A DNA stretch of 64,000 bases from Serripes groenlandicus. Taxonomy: Eukaryota > Mollusca > Bivalvia > Cardiida > Cardiidae. Below, piece by piece: positions 1 through 13,000 of this stretch (position 1 is the first letter of the stretch; every line of letters starts with the position of its first letter). The position numbers and the translations under genes are program-made. The notes under the pieces were generated by a model, which was given only the letters and a program-made list of their open reading frames with translations, searched no databases and had not been told where the DNA came from. The stretch spans positions 18,335,106-18,399,105 of the forward strand of contig JASEVX010000011.1 in assembly GCA_031761405.1 (NCBI GenBank), read 5' to 3'.

Positions 1-354
1 AGAAGCGCATTTGATTTTAGTAACATAATTTAGATTTGTAAATAAGAATCATTTATGTCATAAACGTGTATAATTGCAATGCAATGCAATGTATTTCTAA
101 TGCAATATTCTATAATTATTATTTTATAAGAGGATGTGAAATACTAATAAACGAAGGGATCATAATTGTTTTTCCCTATAATATTATGATTATATGAAAT
201 AGGGCGTCAACGTACAACCTGCTTGAAACCAGACACACCTTGTCTTTCCATAAATTTTGGACTTCCTACTTTCACTTTTGTTTTCTAACTGGGACGTGAT
301 TATAATTTATGCTTATGTCACTCACAGCAACTTGAGCGAACATTTTGTAATGAA
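1..354. other. upstream region of the PARP12-like gene
   Basis: AT-rich sequence with no recognisable repeat or reading frame. It should hold the promoter and 5' leader of the gene starting at 355, but I see no clear TATA box or initiator that I would assign. Confidence 0.3.
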
Positions 355-1097
355 ATGGAGTCTTCTACAGACGATCGTCCAAGAAGAGCGGCTAGTAACA
401 TCATCCGTTATCTCTTGAACAAGAAGGCGCCTGTCAGAATAAAAGAACTGAAAACATTATTTCAAAAAGTAAATGTTGATGAACTGTGTGCCTTTTGCGA
501 CAATTACCCAAGCACTTTTGAGAGATTCAACGATGGTCAAGGGAGATGCGTTAAGCTTGTTACAAGTCTGTCATTGTGTGATACTCATTGCTCGAAGAAT
601 ACATGCTCGGGCCAGCTGCCAGACTGCACTGGTTTACACGTTTGTAAGTTCTACATAATGTCAAACTGTCGCTTTGGTGGAACGTGTGTGTATGGACATG
701 ACCTCACAACATCACACAACAAGCGACTCCTTCACCAGAATCTGCTTGATGATGCTAGTCCATCTGACATTTGTTTTTTACTTACCAATTCCAACAGCCG
801 ATCAGAGGTTTTAATTCCTAGAATATGTAAATTTTACAACACACTGACTGGATGTAGTAAAAAAAACTGCGAAAATGTAACATTACATGTATGTAAACAT
901 TATATAACTAACACATGCAAATTTGGAAAAGGATGCAAGAGAAGTCACAATATGGTAGACCCAGCTATTCAAGAGCTACTGACAAAATACGGTATAGATG
1001 CCAAGAGATCTCCAAAGGAAGTTCTTGCTGTGCTAAGAACTATGATGTCAAAAGAAGAGGATGATGGGGATAGCATGGATAGTCTTCAAAGTCGCAG
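355..1097 (+). CDS. PARP12: exon 1: winged-helix-like segment and four CCCH fingers
   Basis: Start ATG at 355; the donor GTAACC follows 1097 and the exon ends in phase 2. CCCH residues seen: C79/C84/C91/H95, C97/C105/C111/H115, C158/C167/C172/H178 and C180/C188/C194/H198. The second and fourth fingers have ideal C-x7-C-x5-C-x3-H spacing. Residues 12-60 resemble the N-terminal helical segment of ZAP. In PARP13 these fingers bind CG-rich RNA; that this protein does so is inferred. An acidic tail (EEDDGDSMDS) closes the exon. Confidence 0.85.
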
Positions 1098-4000
1098 GTA
1101 ACCTGGGGTCTACCAGCATGCAGAATTATGGGCCATATCACTGCAGACATGTTATATATATATTGGGGTTCTAAATTAGCAGTATGAAGAAGCAAATTGG
1201 TTTACTTAAAATGGGAACCTGCTACCTGCCCAAAAAGCAGAATTTGCTACGTACAAAAAAAAAATGCCTAGTTTCGTTTTTCGCTCGATGTTTCTGTTCC
1301 TAACAAAATTGATTACACACTCTTTGATAAATTTGTTCAGACAAAGAAGTTGTCAAGGTGATTGCTTTACACATAACATTACACCAGACTAGAACTCCAT
1401 CATTTTAGTGGATGCGCGTTAATTATTGATTTTAAACAAGTATACTAATCTCAAGTCATTACATAAGTTTAATCAAAGGATATAAAGCTTGCTTATATTA
1501 TTGTTTATCTTGCTAATGCTTCCTGAAAGATCAATTTGCTACCAGGCAAGAAAGTTTATTTTGAGAGCTGTATGTATATAAACAGAGCTCTAGATCAGAA
1601 TAGTATTTCACATCCCCAAATCCCCCTTTCCCTCATATAGACGCTTTCTGATGCCTCTGCAGCAGACAGCTTTTTGAAAACATAGTGACAAAAGAAGAAA
1701 TTGCACAGAACGTGCAATTTCTCCTTTTGCCACAATGTTTTCCACTTTTTGTCATAGGTTATCCATTCAGTTATGGAGATTTTCTATGTTTTGACAAAAT
1801 ACGTTCAAAGTCGTCTGCTGCAGAATTGTCGTATGAGGGAAAGGGTTAAATAACGCTCAAGCTTTTTGTTGTGGGCTTTCAAAAGAATTATTTCACTGAG
1901 ACGATTCTTTTGAATACCCACAGTCAATTTATATTTTTTACTTTATATTACAATTGCCTAGAACATTCACCTTCATCAAATCTGAATCAAGTTCAAAACT
2001 AAATTGCATGGGGTTATTAGATCACAATTTTAGACAAATCTTGCGAAAAGTTTAGAGGTAACATTTTTTATCATCACCAAATCGAATCTATGTCATATGG
2101 GGTCAAACTTCAGATAAACCTTCTTCACACTCTAGAGGTCACAGTTTTGTCTCATTAGAATATTAGCCTATTAGACATCAAATATGTCAACTTGTTCATG
2201 CAGGGTTAAAAAATAGGTCACTAAGTCAAATTTAGAAAAACAATTATGATCATTGTAGATGCAACACATTTCATTCAAATTTCATGAAATATTTTCAGAA
2301 GATTTTTTTCTATTGCATCTTGTTTAAGTTTATAACCAATACATCGACGTTACATATTGCATTGTAACTGGATGTGAACAAGCAAAATATAAAATCGTAT
2401 TCTATTCTAAGTACAGAAACCTGAACTAAGATTGAAACTAGCACATGTGGGGTCAACAACTAGGTCAATTTGTCATATCTTAGAAAAACCTTGTGAAATG
2501 TCCTAGTTTAATAACTGGGATTACAAAGGTGCTCCAAGCGTTCTTTTTTGTCCTTTTTGGCAGGGGAACTTGAACCCTTTCCACATACAATGAATCTTTT
2601 TATAAGAAAGTATTATTATTGCTAAGTTCCCTCAAGGTTAATAAGTTTAAAGGTTAAGACATTGAAAGTATTGAAACCTTAACAAGAGTGACCAAATTCT
2701 TGTTAATCCTTTTCCACGTACACCAAAGCTGCAGCAGACAACTGTAAAAACATAGTGACAAAAACCTGAAAAATCTCCATAAAAGACAGCTTTAATGTTA
2801 AACAAATTTGAAAACATGAGCAATTCCACCTTCTGTCATAGCGTTTCTAAAGTCGTCTCATGATATTGCGTCAAAATTTGTGCAAGCTGGAAAGGGTTAA
2901 GTTACCCCAGGTCTCCATAAAACATTATTTAGAGTAGACTGTCATTCATCAAATCTGCAGCAGACGACTTTGAAAACATATACTTATGATCTGGAAAATC
3001 TCTTGAAATGAAGTTGAAAACATTGTGGCAAAAGGAGAAAGTTGCTCATTTTGAGCAATTTCACCTTTTGTCATATTAATGTAATGTTATCAAAAATCGT
3101 TTGCTTTATATGCCACAAAATGCATCTTTAGGTGGGACAAGGCTTAACTGTATTCAGAGCTCTAGATAAGGAGCATTCATCATGCTCTAAAATCCTTATT
3201 TTACATTCAAACTCTATGTTGTTGGTACTCAAAAGAATCGTCTCAGTTAGAGGATTATTTTGAGTACCCGTAACATAGGATTTGGTTAAGTAATAAGATA
3301 AATATTGTGGGGAAAAGACAGGTGTTCACTACTTCTTATCTAGTCCTCTGCTGTATTCACTGTTCTTGTTTTACAGGTTACGGCAGTTGAGTTTGAATGA
3401 TGTTAATGTCACACAGAGACCAGGTTTGTCTTTTTACCTTTACCCTTAACCCTTTACCTCATACGACAATTCTGCAGCAGACGACTTTGAACATGTTTTG
3501 TCAAATAATGGAAAATCTCCATAATTAAATGGATAACCTATGACAAAAAGTGGAAAACATTGTGGCAAAAGGAGAAATTGCACGTTCTGAGCAATTTCTT
3601 CTTTTGTCACTATGTTTTCAAAAAGATGTCTGCTGCAGAGGCGTCAGAAAGCGTCTATATGAGGGAAAGGGTTAATTAAACATAATATGTTTGTCGAATA
3701 ACCCTTTCCCGCAAACAATAAATCTGCACAAAACAACTCTGAAAACTTTTTGGCAAAAACAAGGAAAACCTCTGTAAATGAAATAATTATAATTGAATAC
3801 ATTGTGGCAAAAGGAGAAATTGCATATAGGCGCAACTTCACCTTTTTGTCACAATGTTTTCAACAGTCATCTGCCCCAGAGGCGTCATAATGTGTCTGTT
3901 TAAGGGAATGGGAAAACTTGACACGCGGGATGCACAGGAATCACTCCGCCATGCATTGCATGTCTGTTATTACACATATTGAGCAATTTCTCCTTTCACC

Positions 4001-7000
4001 ACAATGTTTTCATTTCGATTCAACAATTATGGTTTCAATTTAAGAGATTTTGTCATACTTTTTCTTCAAAAAGTTTAAGTATACTTATTAAGAACATTTT
4101 AAAACTAAAGAATTAGTCTAAGAATCTTAGGCAAACATTTAGACTCCGAATTTAGAACTTATACTTTTGAAATTATCATGTTTATATTTGGAATTGAAAT
4201 AGTAAATGTAATTCTTGAACAACATGTTACCATATGTACATTTTAATTCCAGGAAACAGAAATCCTCCTGGGAGAATGTCAAGAGCTGCTTCAGTTTGCA
4301 ATGTGTCCAGAATAAATCCTCAAAGTTAGAAATGATTATTTTATCTATTTTAAAGGGACTGAACACCATAATGGTCCAAAATCGTTATATTTTATACTTA
4401 TTCTAATTAATCCAAAATACGTCTATATATATGTAACGGAATGTTGTAGAAGGTCGTACAAGTCTTGTTTTTCATTATTTCATAGGAAATAAGCAGTTAA
4501 AAAAACGTCCGCTCCGTGTTTTCCCGTTTAGAAATACCGTGAAATTTCCTCTTGCTCATTTGAATTTGTGGATTCAATTCGGCATTCTCTAACACTATCG
4601 ACTCATTACATTCATGTATGCATGAGTGTAAGGAACAACAACTCTGGGAAGGAGATAGTCAATTCGGTTGTAGTGATCACGTGATAAATATACAGCGATA
4701 TTTTTAGATTTACTGGGTTACTAACCCAGTAGATTTTACAATGCAAATAACGAAAAATCTCCACAATATTAATAGTGTGCATATATTGTAGTACATCAGT
4801 CAGCAAATCTCAATGCCTTACATGCAAAAACATCAAGGTAATAGCAATATTGACAATATTAAGGGAAAAAGGAGAACATTGCTTGTTTTGAAAAATATCT
4901 CATTTCCCATAATGTTTTCAAAAGCTATCTGCTGGACAGGCATCTTAATTTGTTTATATGAAGGAAAGATTTATCCCTTCCAACATTATAACACAGACAA
5001 CATTTGAAAACATTGCAGCAAAAAGTAACATTGCTCATAATGATAAATTTCTACTTTTGCCACAATGTTTTCAACTCTATTATATAACTTAATTTTTTTT
5101 TTTTTAGAGCTATTCCACAATTCTTCTTACATGTGATCAAAGTTGACTCAGATTTGTTGTGTGTGGAAAAGGGTTTAGTTATGAAAAGTAAACCAGCAAA
5201 AGCATATCAGCCGTGCCGCGAGAATACCAACATTATGTATCGACCTGGATCAGCCTTAGCATGTTGGCAGGCTTATCTGGAGAGACACTTTTCGTCTACT
5301 GTGGATTTTCTGTTTCAGGAATCATTACTCTATACCCCTGAGACGTAATGTCTCCGCCCGGTTCAGACTGCGCGGACTGCTAATCTGGTCGATATATTAC
5401 GCAGAGGCCATAACAATGGTTTTCTCGCGGGATGGCTCATATGCTTATGATGGTTTACTTGGCAAAAGAAGAAATTGCTTATAATGTGAAAAAATTTGAT
5501 CTGCTAATGTTTGTTTTTTTTTCTCTCAATTTACTATAATACGTCTTAACCATTTTCCTCATATAGACGCTTTCTGACGCCTGCAGCTGAAGGCTTTTTG
5601 AAAACATGGCGACAAAAGAAGAAATTGCTCCCGACGAGCAATTTCTCTTTTTGTCACCATAATTTCAACTCTTTTCTATTATTGTACTTTCATTTAAATG
5701 GAGTTTCCAAACAATTGCAGGTATGTTTTCAAAGTTGTCTGCTGCAGATTCGATGTATGTTTGAAAATCTTAAAACAGTAAACAGAGATAAAAATGCCAC
5801 ATCTTTTAAAAGATTGGTTTGTATTTTTCTTTGATAATTTTATAGGTTAGTCATATACCATGAACAATCATGTTTGCAGTTCTAGTTCCGGTGTTTTGCC
5901 AAGTTGTTTTCAAAGTTGTCTACTGGAGATTTGTTGCATGTGGGAAAGGGTTAATGATTTGCCCCACATTTTCAGACCAGGAGCAAGAATCAACTAGAAA
6001 CATTCCAATGTCCTACCAAGGTGCCAGACCTAAAACCACAGCAGGTACTTTTGTCTGATATTTTTACTCCCTGAACATTTCTAGAAAGATTAAAGTAACT
6101 ACAGTCCAATCTGTTTAACCCTTTCCCTCATATAGACGCTTTCTGACGCCTCTGCAGCAGACGGCTTTTTGAAAACATAGTGACAAAAGAAGAAATTGCA
6201 CAAAACGTGCAATTTCTCCTTTTGCCACAATGTTTTCCACTTTTTGTCAATAGGTTATCCATTCAATTATGGAGATTTTCTATGTTTTGACAAAATACGT
6301 TCAAAGTCGTCTGCTGCAGAATTGGCGTATGAGGGAAAGGGTTAAAGACCACCCATGGGAAGAGAACAATTCTAGAAAGATTAAAGTATCTACAGTCGAT
6401 CCAACCTGTGTTTAAAGACCACCCATGGGAAGAGAACAATCTGGTCTTTGTTCACAGGTGGTCTTTGTTCACAGGTGGTCTTTGTTCACAAGTTGTCTTT
6501 GTTCACAGGTGGTCTTTGTTCACGGGTGGTCTTTGTTCACAGGTGGTCTTTGTTCACAGGTGGTCTTTCACATTGTGGGATAAATATAAATTGCTCATGA
6601 TGCTCATGCAATTTTCTCCTGCTGTCACAATATTTTCGAAAGTTGTCTTCTGCATTTGCATCAAAAGGCGTCTGCATGTGGGAAAGGGATACCAGATAAA
6701 GGGTAAAATGATGGATTACAAGTTGCTTGGCTTCTTTGAATGTTAAACCAATATGACCTATGAATTCATTCAAATTTGAGATATTTTTTTCCTTCGAAAA
6801 ACAATCCTTTTAAAGGTCTTGAATTTCACCTTGAAAAATAGATTGCTCTGCTTCTTTGAATATTAAACCAATATGAGCTATGAATTCATAAACTTTGAGA
6901 TATTTTTGTTCCTCCGAAAAATGATCCTTGAAAAGGTCTTGAATTTCACCTTGAAAATAGATTGCCCTGCTTCTTTGAATGTTAAACCAATATGGCCTAT

Positions 7001-10000
7001 GAATTCATCAACTTTGAGATCTTTTTGTTCATCTGAAAAATAATCCTTGAAAAGGTCTTGAATTTGACCTTGAAACTAGACTGGAAGCCCTACTATAATA
7101 TTTATAAAAAATTCAACATTGTATATTATGTTATTAACCTTTTCCTGTACATTCATAAAATCTGCAGCACACAACTTTGAAAAAGTCTTCACAAAAATAT
7201 GGAAAATCTGACCTATGAATTCATCAACTTTTAGATATGTTTGTTCCCTTGAAAAACAATCCTTGTAAAGGTCTTGAATTTCACCTTGAAAATAGATTGC
7301 CCTGCTTCTTTGAATATTAAACCAATATGAGCTATGAATTTATAAACTTTGAGATCTTTTTGTTCCTCCGATAAATGATCCTTGAAAAGGTCTTGAATTT
7401 GACTTTGAAACTAGACTGGAAGCCCTATTATAATATTGTCAAAAATTCAACTTTGTTTATTATGTTATTAACCTTTTCCTGTACATCCATAAAATCTGCA
7501 GCAGACAACTTTGAAAAAGTCTTCTTAAAAATATGGAAAATCTAACTTATGAATTCATCAACTTTTAGATATGTTTGTTCCTTCGAAAAACAATCCTTGT
7601 AAAGGTCTTGAATTTCACCTTAGAAATAGATTGGAAGCCCTGCTAGAATATTATCAAAAAAGCAACATTGTATATTATGTTATTAACCTTTTCCTACATT
7701 CATAAAATCTGCGGCAGTCGAATTTGAAAAAATCTACAAAAAAATACGGAAAATCTTTCTAAATGAAAGTATAATCATTTGATAGAGTTGAAAACATTGT
7801 GGGAAATGGAGACATTGATGGCTATTTATCCTTTTTCTCACAATGTTTTCAACAGTAGTTTGTTGCAAAGACTTAAAAAACGCATCTGCATGTGGGAAGG
7901 GGTTATTATGACTGAATCGATGTAATTATGTTATAATTGCATATCTTGTAGGGAACAAAACTATTCAAGGGCGAATGGGAAGAGGAATCTCAGGGAGTAA
8001 GTACTTTAACCCTTTCCCTCATACGACAATTCTGCATATGTCATATATGTTATATGTCATCTGTCCGTCTGATCTGTCTGTCCTTCATTCTTTCAAATAA
8101 TGACATGCTGACAAGTGATGCATGTGTTTCACTGAATCCTTTCCCACAAACAACATATCTGCAGCCGATGACTTGGAAATCCTACAAGTAAAAAAATGGA
8201 AAACTCTTGAAATGAAAGTATAATCACTGCATATATTTGAAAACATTGTGGCCAATGGAGAGATTGCTCATAATAATTTTCTCCTTTTGCCACAGTGTTT
8301 TCAAAAGTAGTCTGCTGCAGAGGCGTCAAAATGTGTCTACAAGAGAAAATCTCTTTTCACTTTCAGGTGCATTTTGCCTAAACCCTTTCCCTCATACGAC
8401 AATTCTGCAGCAGACGACTGAACATATTTTGTCAAAAAATGGAAAATCTCTATCATTGAATGGATAACCTATGACTAAAAGTGGAAAACTTTTTGGCAAA
8501 AGGAGAAATTGCTCGTTATGACCAATTTCTTCTTTTGTTACTATGTTTTCAAGAAGCTGTCTGCTACCGAGGCATCAGAAGGCATCTACATGAGGGAAAG
8601 GGTTAATGTTATCAAACCTATTCAATAATTATCCCGTCATTTACAGAGGTTCTCCATATTTCAGCCTCTGCGTGTGTTTACCTATGTGTTTACCTATGTG
8701 CGTGTTTACCTATGTGTTTACCCGTGTTTTCAAGGTGGTCTGCTGCAGATTTGATTTATGTGCTGTGGTCGAAAATAACTTTTTTGGCTGATAGCAAGTA
8801 CTTGCATATTTCAGGTAGTATTAGCAAGATAAACAATAACATAAGCAAGGTTTACCTTTAATTAATTTATCTAATGACTTGGGATTACTTAATTAACATG
8901 CATCCACTAACACGGTTGGTGGGGTTCTTATTGTCTGATGTAATGCTATGTGTAAACCATATCTTGACTATCTATTTGTTTCTACAAAGTGATAAAAGAG
9001 TGTGTAGTTAAACTTGATTACACCCAGATAGGAACAGAAAAATCCAGCGAAAACGTAAACGAAATTGAGCCATTTTTTTTTTTCAAGAAGCAGTTTGCTA
9101 CTGACATTTTGGGCAGGTAGCAAATTCCCATTTTAAGTAGCAAATTTGCTACTTGCTACTGTTAATTACGAACCCTGTGTATGCAGAATTGTCGTATGAG
9201 GGAAGAGGGTTAACCCTTTCCCAGTTAGAGAATTGGCTATTTTACTACCTTATCTCCATATAAGGCTATGCTATCTGATAACAGTATTCCCATAGACATT
9301 ATTGGAAAAGTGTAGTGATTTGATACCTGTCTATTTTATACCACTTTTACTATATCAAACATTGTTTAAACCTTTTTTGTATAAGAATGAAGCCAATTAA
9401 ATTGTCTTTCTAATGGTATAAAAAAAGTATATCATTGGAAGAGTAGTTACATGTAGGACATGAAAGGAAGAAAGGGGGATAGATGTTTTTTGTGTTTTTT
9501 ACTGTAATAAATTACATGGACATTTGTGTTTGTAATTATTTTTATAAATAAAAACACAATACTAAATATATTATTTAAATGCCTTTAAATCTCAATAAGG
9601 AAAGACATAAATGAACGAGTTTGGATGATTGGATAGTTGATGAATGATAACAATTAATCAGAAAAGACTCATCATCAGAATCGAAAATGTCCAATAAAAC
9701 AAAATCAGCCATCATTAACACACTTGTGTTCATTTTAGGTGTTCCAAACCTTCAGCACGCTGTATCTATAGAGGGGGAGATGGAGCAATGGATATGTCTA
9801 TACAACTTGTGCGGTAGATGCTTGTTTAACAATGGATGCTTCAATGTACACTATCCCTTACCGTATCAGTGGGTCTATCGGAAAAATTCTAGTGACCAAT
9901 GGATGGAATTCAAAGCAGGGAGGCAAAATCATGAGTTAGAACTCACTTTCTGCGATCCAGTAAATGATAATTGCTTTTTGGCGATTAGGTGAGATGTCAA

Positions 10001-13000
10001 TTTTAAATAGTATGGTTATATTTATATTTGGGATTTAAATTCATAAACTTGTATGAAAGCACGCAAACCTACTTGAAAGCCTACGTCCCCAAGTTTTGAA
10101 ACTAGCAGCAATTACGATCAAAATAAATACTTGTAAAAATATTACTATAGATAAATATGAAAAATCTCTTCAAATTTGTGAGTAATTAACTCTTTCGCTG
10201 CCAAACGCAACAAAATGTCATTTGCAAACAGTTTGTAATGACCTGTTTCTCCTGAAATCAGCATTGTTTGACACTTCAACATTAAATAATGCCAAATTTC
10301 CTGTTGGACGAAAAATGGGAGTTGTCCAATTTTCAACATGGAAGAGTCGTCTTTATGAAATAAGGCAGTGAAAGGGTTAATGAAAACAGAAGAAATCATT
10401 GTGACAAAAGTCCTCTGCTGCAGATGCTTCAAAATGTGTCTGCATACCAACCATACAGAGGCTACAATGATGGGGCATGGCTAGATAGCAAACAGGGATG
10501 ATCCTGATCAGACTGTATGGTGCTTGCTAATGTAGATCATCGCTGTTAACTTATTCAGGATTTTCACTTTCCGCTTGAAATATTGGGAGAAAATGAGAAA
10601 ATGCTGATGGTAAACCAATCGCTCCTTCTGCAACACTTTTTCCAACTCTTTATCAGAAATAAACTTCAAATATTCCGGCAGATATTACACTTTTTCAACA
10701 CTGACAAGGTTTAGTTAACCCTTTCCAGTTGTCTTGTGATTTACGCTGCTTTAAACAATTTTTCAGTTATATCACAGCGTCTTCTGGGTAAGTTACCTGT
10801 ACTACTGGTCCATTTATTGCGATACCAGCCAGTCAGTCAAAAAGATAACCCTGCAGCCCTAAGCTCCAAGGAGGGCAGCCATTACGACCTTTTTCAAAGT
10901 CTTTGGTATGACTTGGGCGGGATCAAACCTGCAACCTCCCTCACCAGATGGGCGCTCTACTTCTACAAGACTGAGGCGGTTAAACCTTTCCCAACTGCAG
11001 GTGGCTGTCAGGGGGTTGGTCTGTTTTGTCTTATAGTAAAAACTTTAAACATCTTTTCCTCTGAAACTAATGGGCTGATTGACAAATAATATGGCAGAAA
11101 TGTTCATTTGGTGACCCTCTACCAGATTCCTTCAAGCCATGTTGATTGGTCATAAATCATGGCCAACAGGGGGCAGGTGGTTTTGCAGTAATAAAAGCTT
11201 TAAAAATCTTCTCCTTGTAAAGGATTTGGCCGATATTCAAAGTATTTTGTAGAAATGTTTCCCTGGGTGATATAAAATGTTGATTGGTCCTGGGCTTCGA
11301 GCTTCGCAGACTAATTAAGAATAAAGTTAAACACTTACCTATTGTAACTATCGTAAAAATAAAACTATAATATCCATTTCAAGCAAAACCAGTAAATATT
11401 GTTTCGACTTCGACTTCTGCTTTCTAAATTTTAAAAATGACACGCCGGAAGTTAAAGACATGCGCAGTGGAAGGTTTTGTAAAAACAACAGTCAATTGCC
11501 AATTATTGTACTAGTTTCCTATCCCCTCATCAGTGGCCCAGATTGGTCTTAATACATGGCAACCAGATGGCAGGGCTATTTTGCTTTATATGACTTTAGT
11601 AAAAACTAATCTCCAATGAATAATCACAGTATTTCTATGGGTCTAAGGGTGATAACCGCTGTGGAACTTATTAGTTTATTATTTGGTTTTGTTTCCTTGG
11701 AAACTCTTTAAGTGTAGGGTTTGGCGGTTAAATAAATGCTTACGTTTCAGTGATGTCGTAGTTATTTTAATTCAATCTCTGTGCTATCAAGTATGTGGTC
11801 GACTTTTTCTTCTGTCTTATGGCAGTGGATCGAAACAGGGCCTCTTGTTTACTTAATATTTCAAAAGAAGTCTTCTGCTTATTTGTTGTAAGTGGGAAAG
11901 AGTTAAGGTTGAAATGTTAGAGATTATTAAACCTTTCCCTCATATAGACACTTTCTGACATCTCTACAGTAGACGTTTTTGAAAACATGGCGACAAAAGA
12001 AGAAATTGCTCAAAACAAGCAATATTTGTCGTATGTTGGAAAGGGTTAAATTTTAAAACTAAACTGTAAGTGGATGTTATTGCTTCTTTTATTCCTACTG
12101 ATTGATGTATAAGAAAAATATTTATTTTTTAGCGAAGATCATATATGGGATGTGAATTTCAAGACAATGACAGCCAAAGCTGGACATTATGAGATAAAGC
12201 GGCTGTCGACAAAATCAAGTTCCGACGATGAGAGACATCCTCTGGCGACAATCTGGAAGTGGCATTGGAAGGATCAGATGGGAAACTGGAAAGAATATGG
12301 GGACGTGAGTAAGCTGTGCTCAAGGTCATTATGTTTCGAGCTCACCTAAGCACAAAGTGCTCAAAGTAAGCTTTTGTGATCACCCTATAGATGTCTTTGT
12401 GCATCAATAATTATTATTTTAAATAGCATCTGCTTCTTATCAACAGGGCAATTTCATGAGCAATTTCTTCTTTTGCAACAACGTTTTCAAACATCCTCTG
12501 CTATAGAGGGGTCAGAAAAACGTCTGTATGTGGGAAAGGGTTTCATCATAGACCTCTTGTTTGATTGTTTCAGGGTGATCACGGATAGAAAACATTGTGG
12601 CAAAAGGAGAAATTGCTCTTCATGAGCAATTTCTTCTTTTGCAACAATGTTTTCAAAAGTCATCTGCTATAGAGGCGTCAGAAAAACGTCTGTATGTGGG
12701 AAAGGGTTTCATCATAGTCCTCTTGTTTGATTGTTTCAGGGTGATCACGGATACCATTCAACAATACTCAGCGAAAATATCGAACAGGAGTATTTAGCGA
12801 AACCTGAAGGACAAATGGCTTTTGCAACCCAGGGTCATGAATACATACTGGACTTTCAAAAAATGGTTCAAAGTAATATACATTACGCAACAAGTAGGCC
12901 TGTCTCACGACGTCCCGAATTTATCGATCAACACACTCTGGAGCAGAAAAAGAGGTACCATAAACCTTTGTCAGTCGGTCACCCACAGTTATTCACGCTT

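Noticed and set aside
5133..5348. 71-codon frame
   Set aside because: Lies within a foldback element and a MITE end; no splice or domain support.
10736..11089. 117-codon frame
   Set aside because: Crosses a minus-strand SINE; not conserved in the related copy at 17030-17285.
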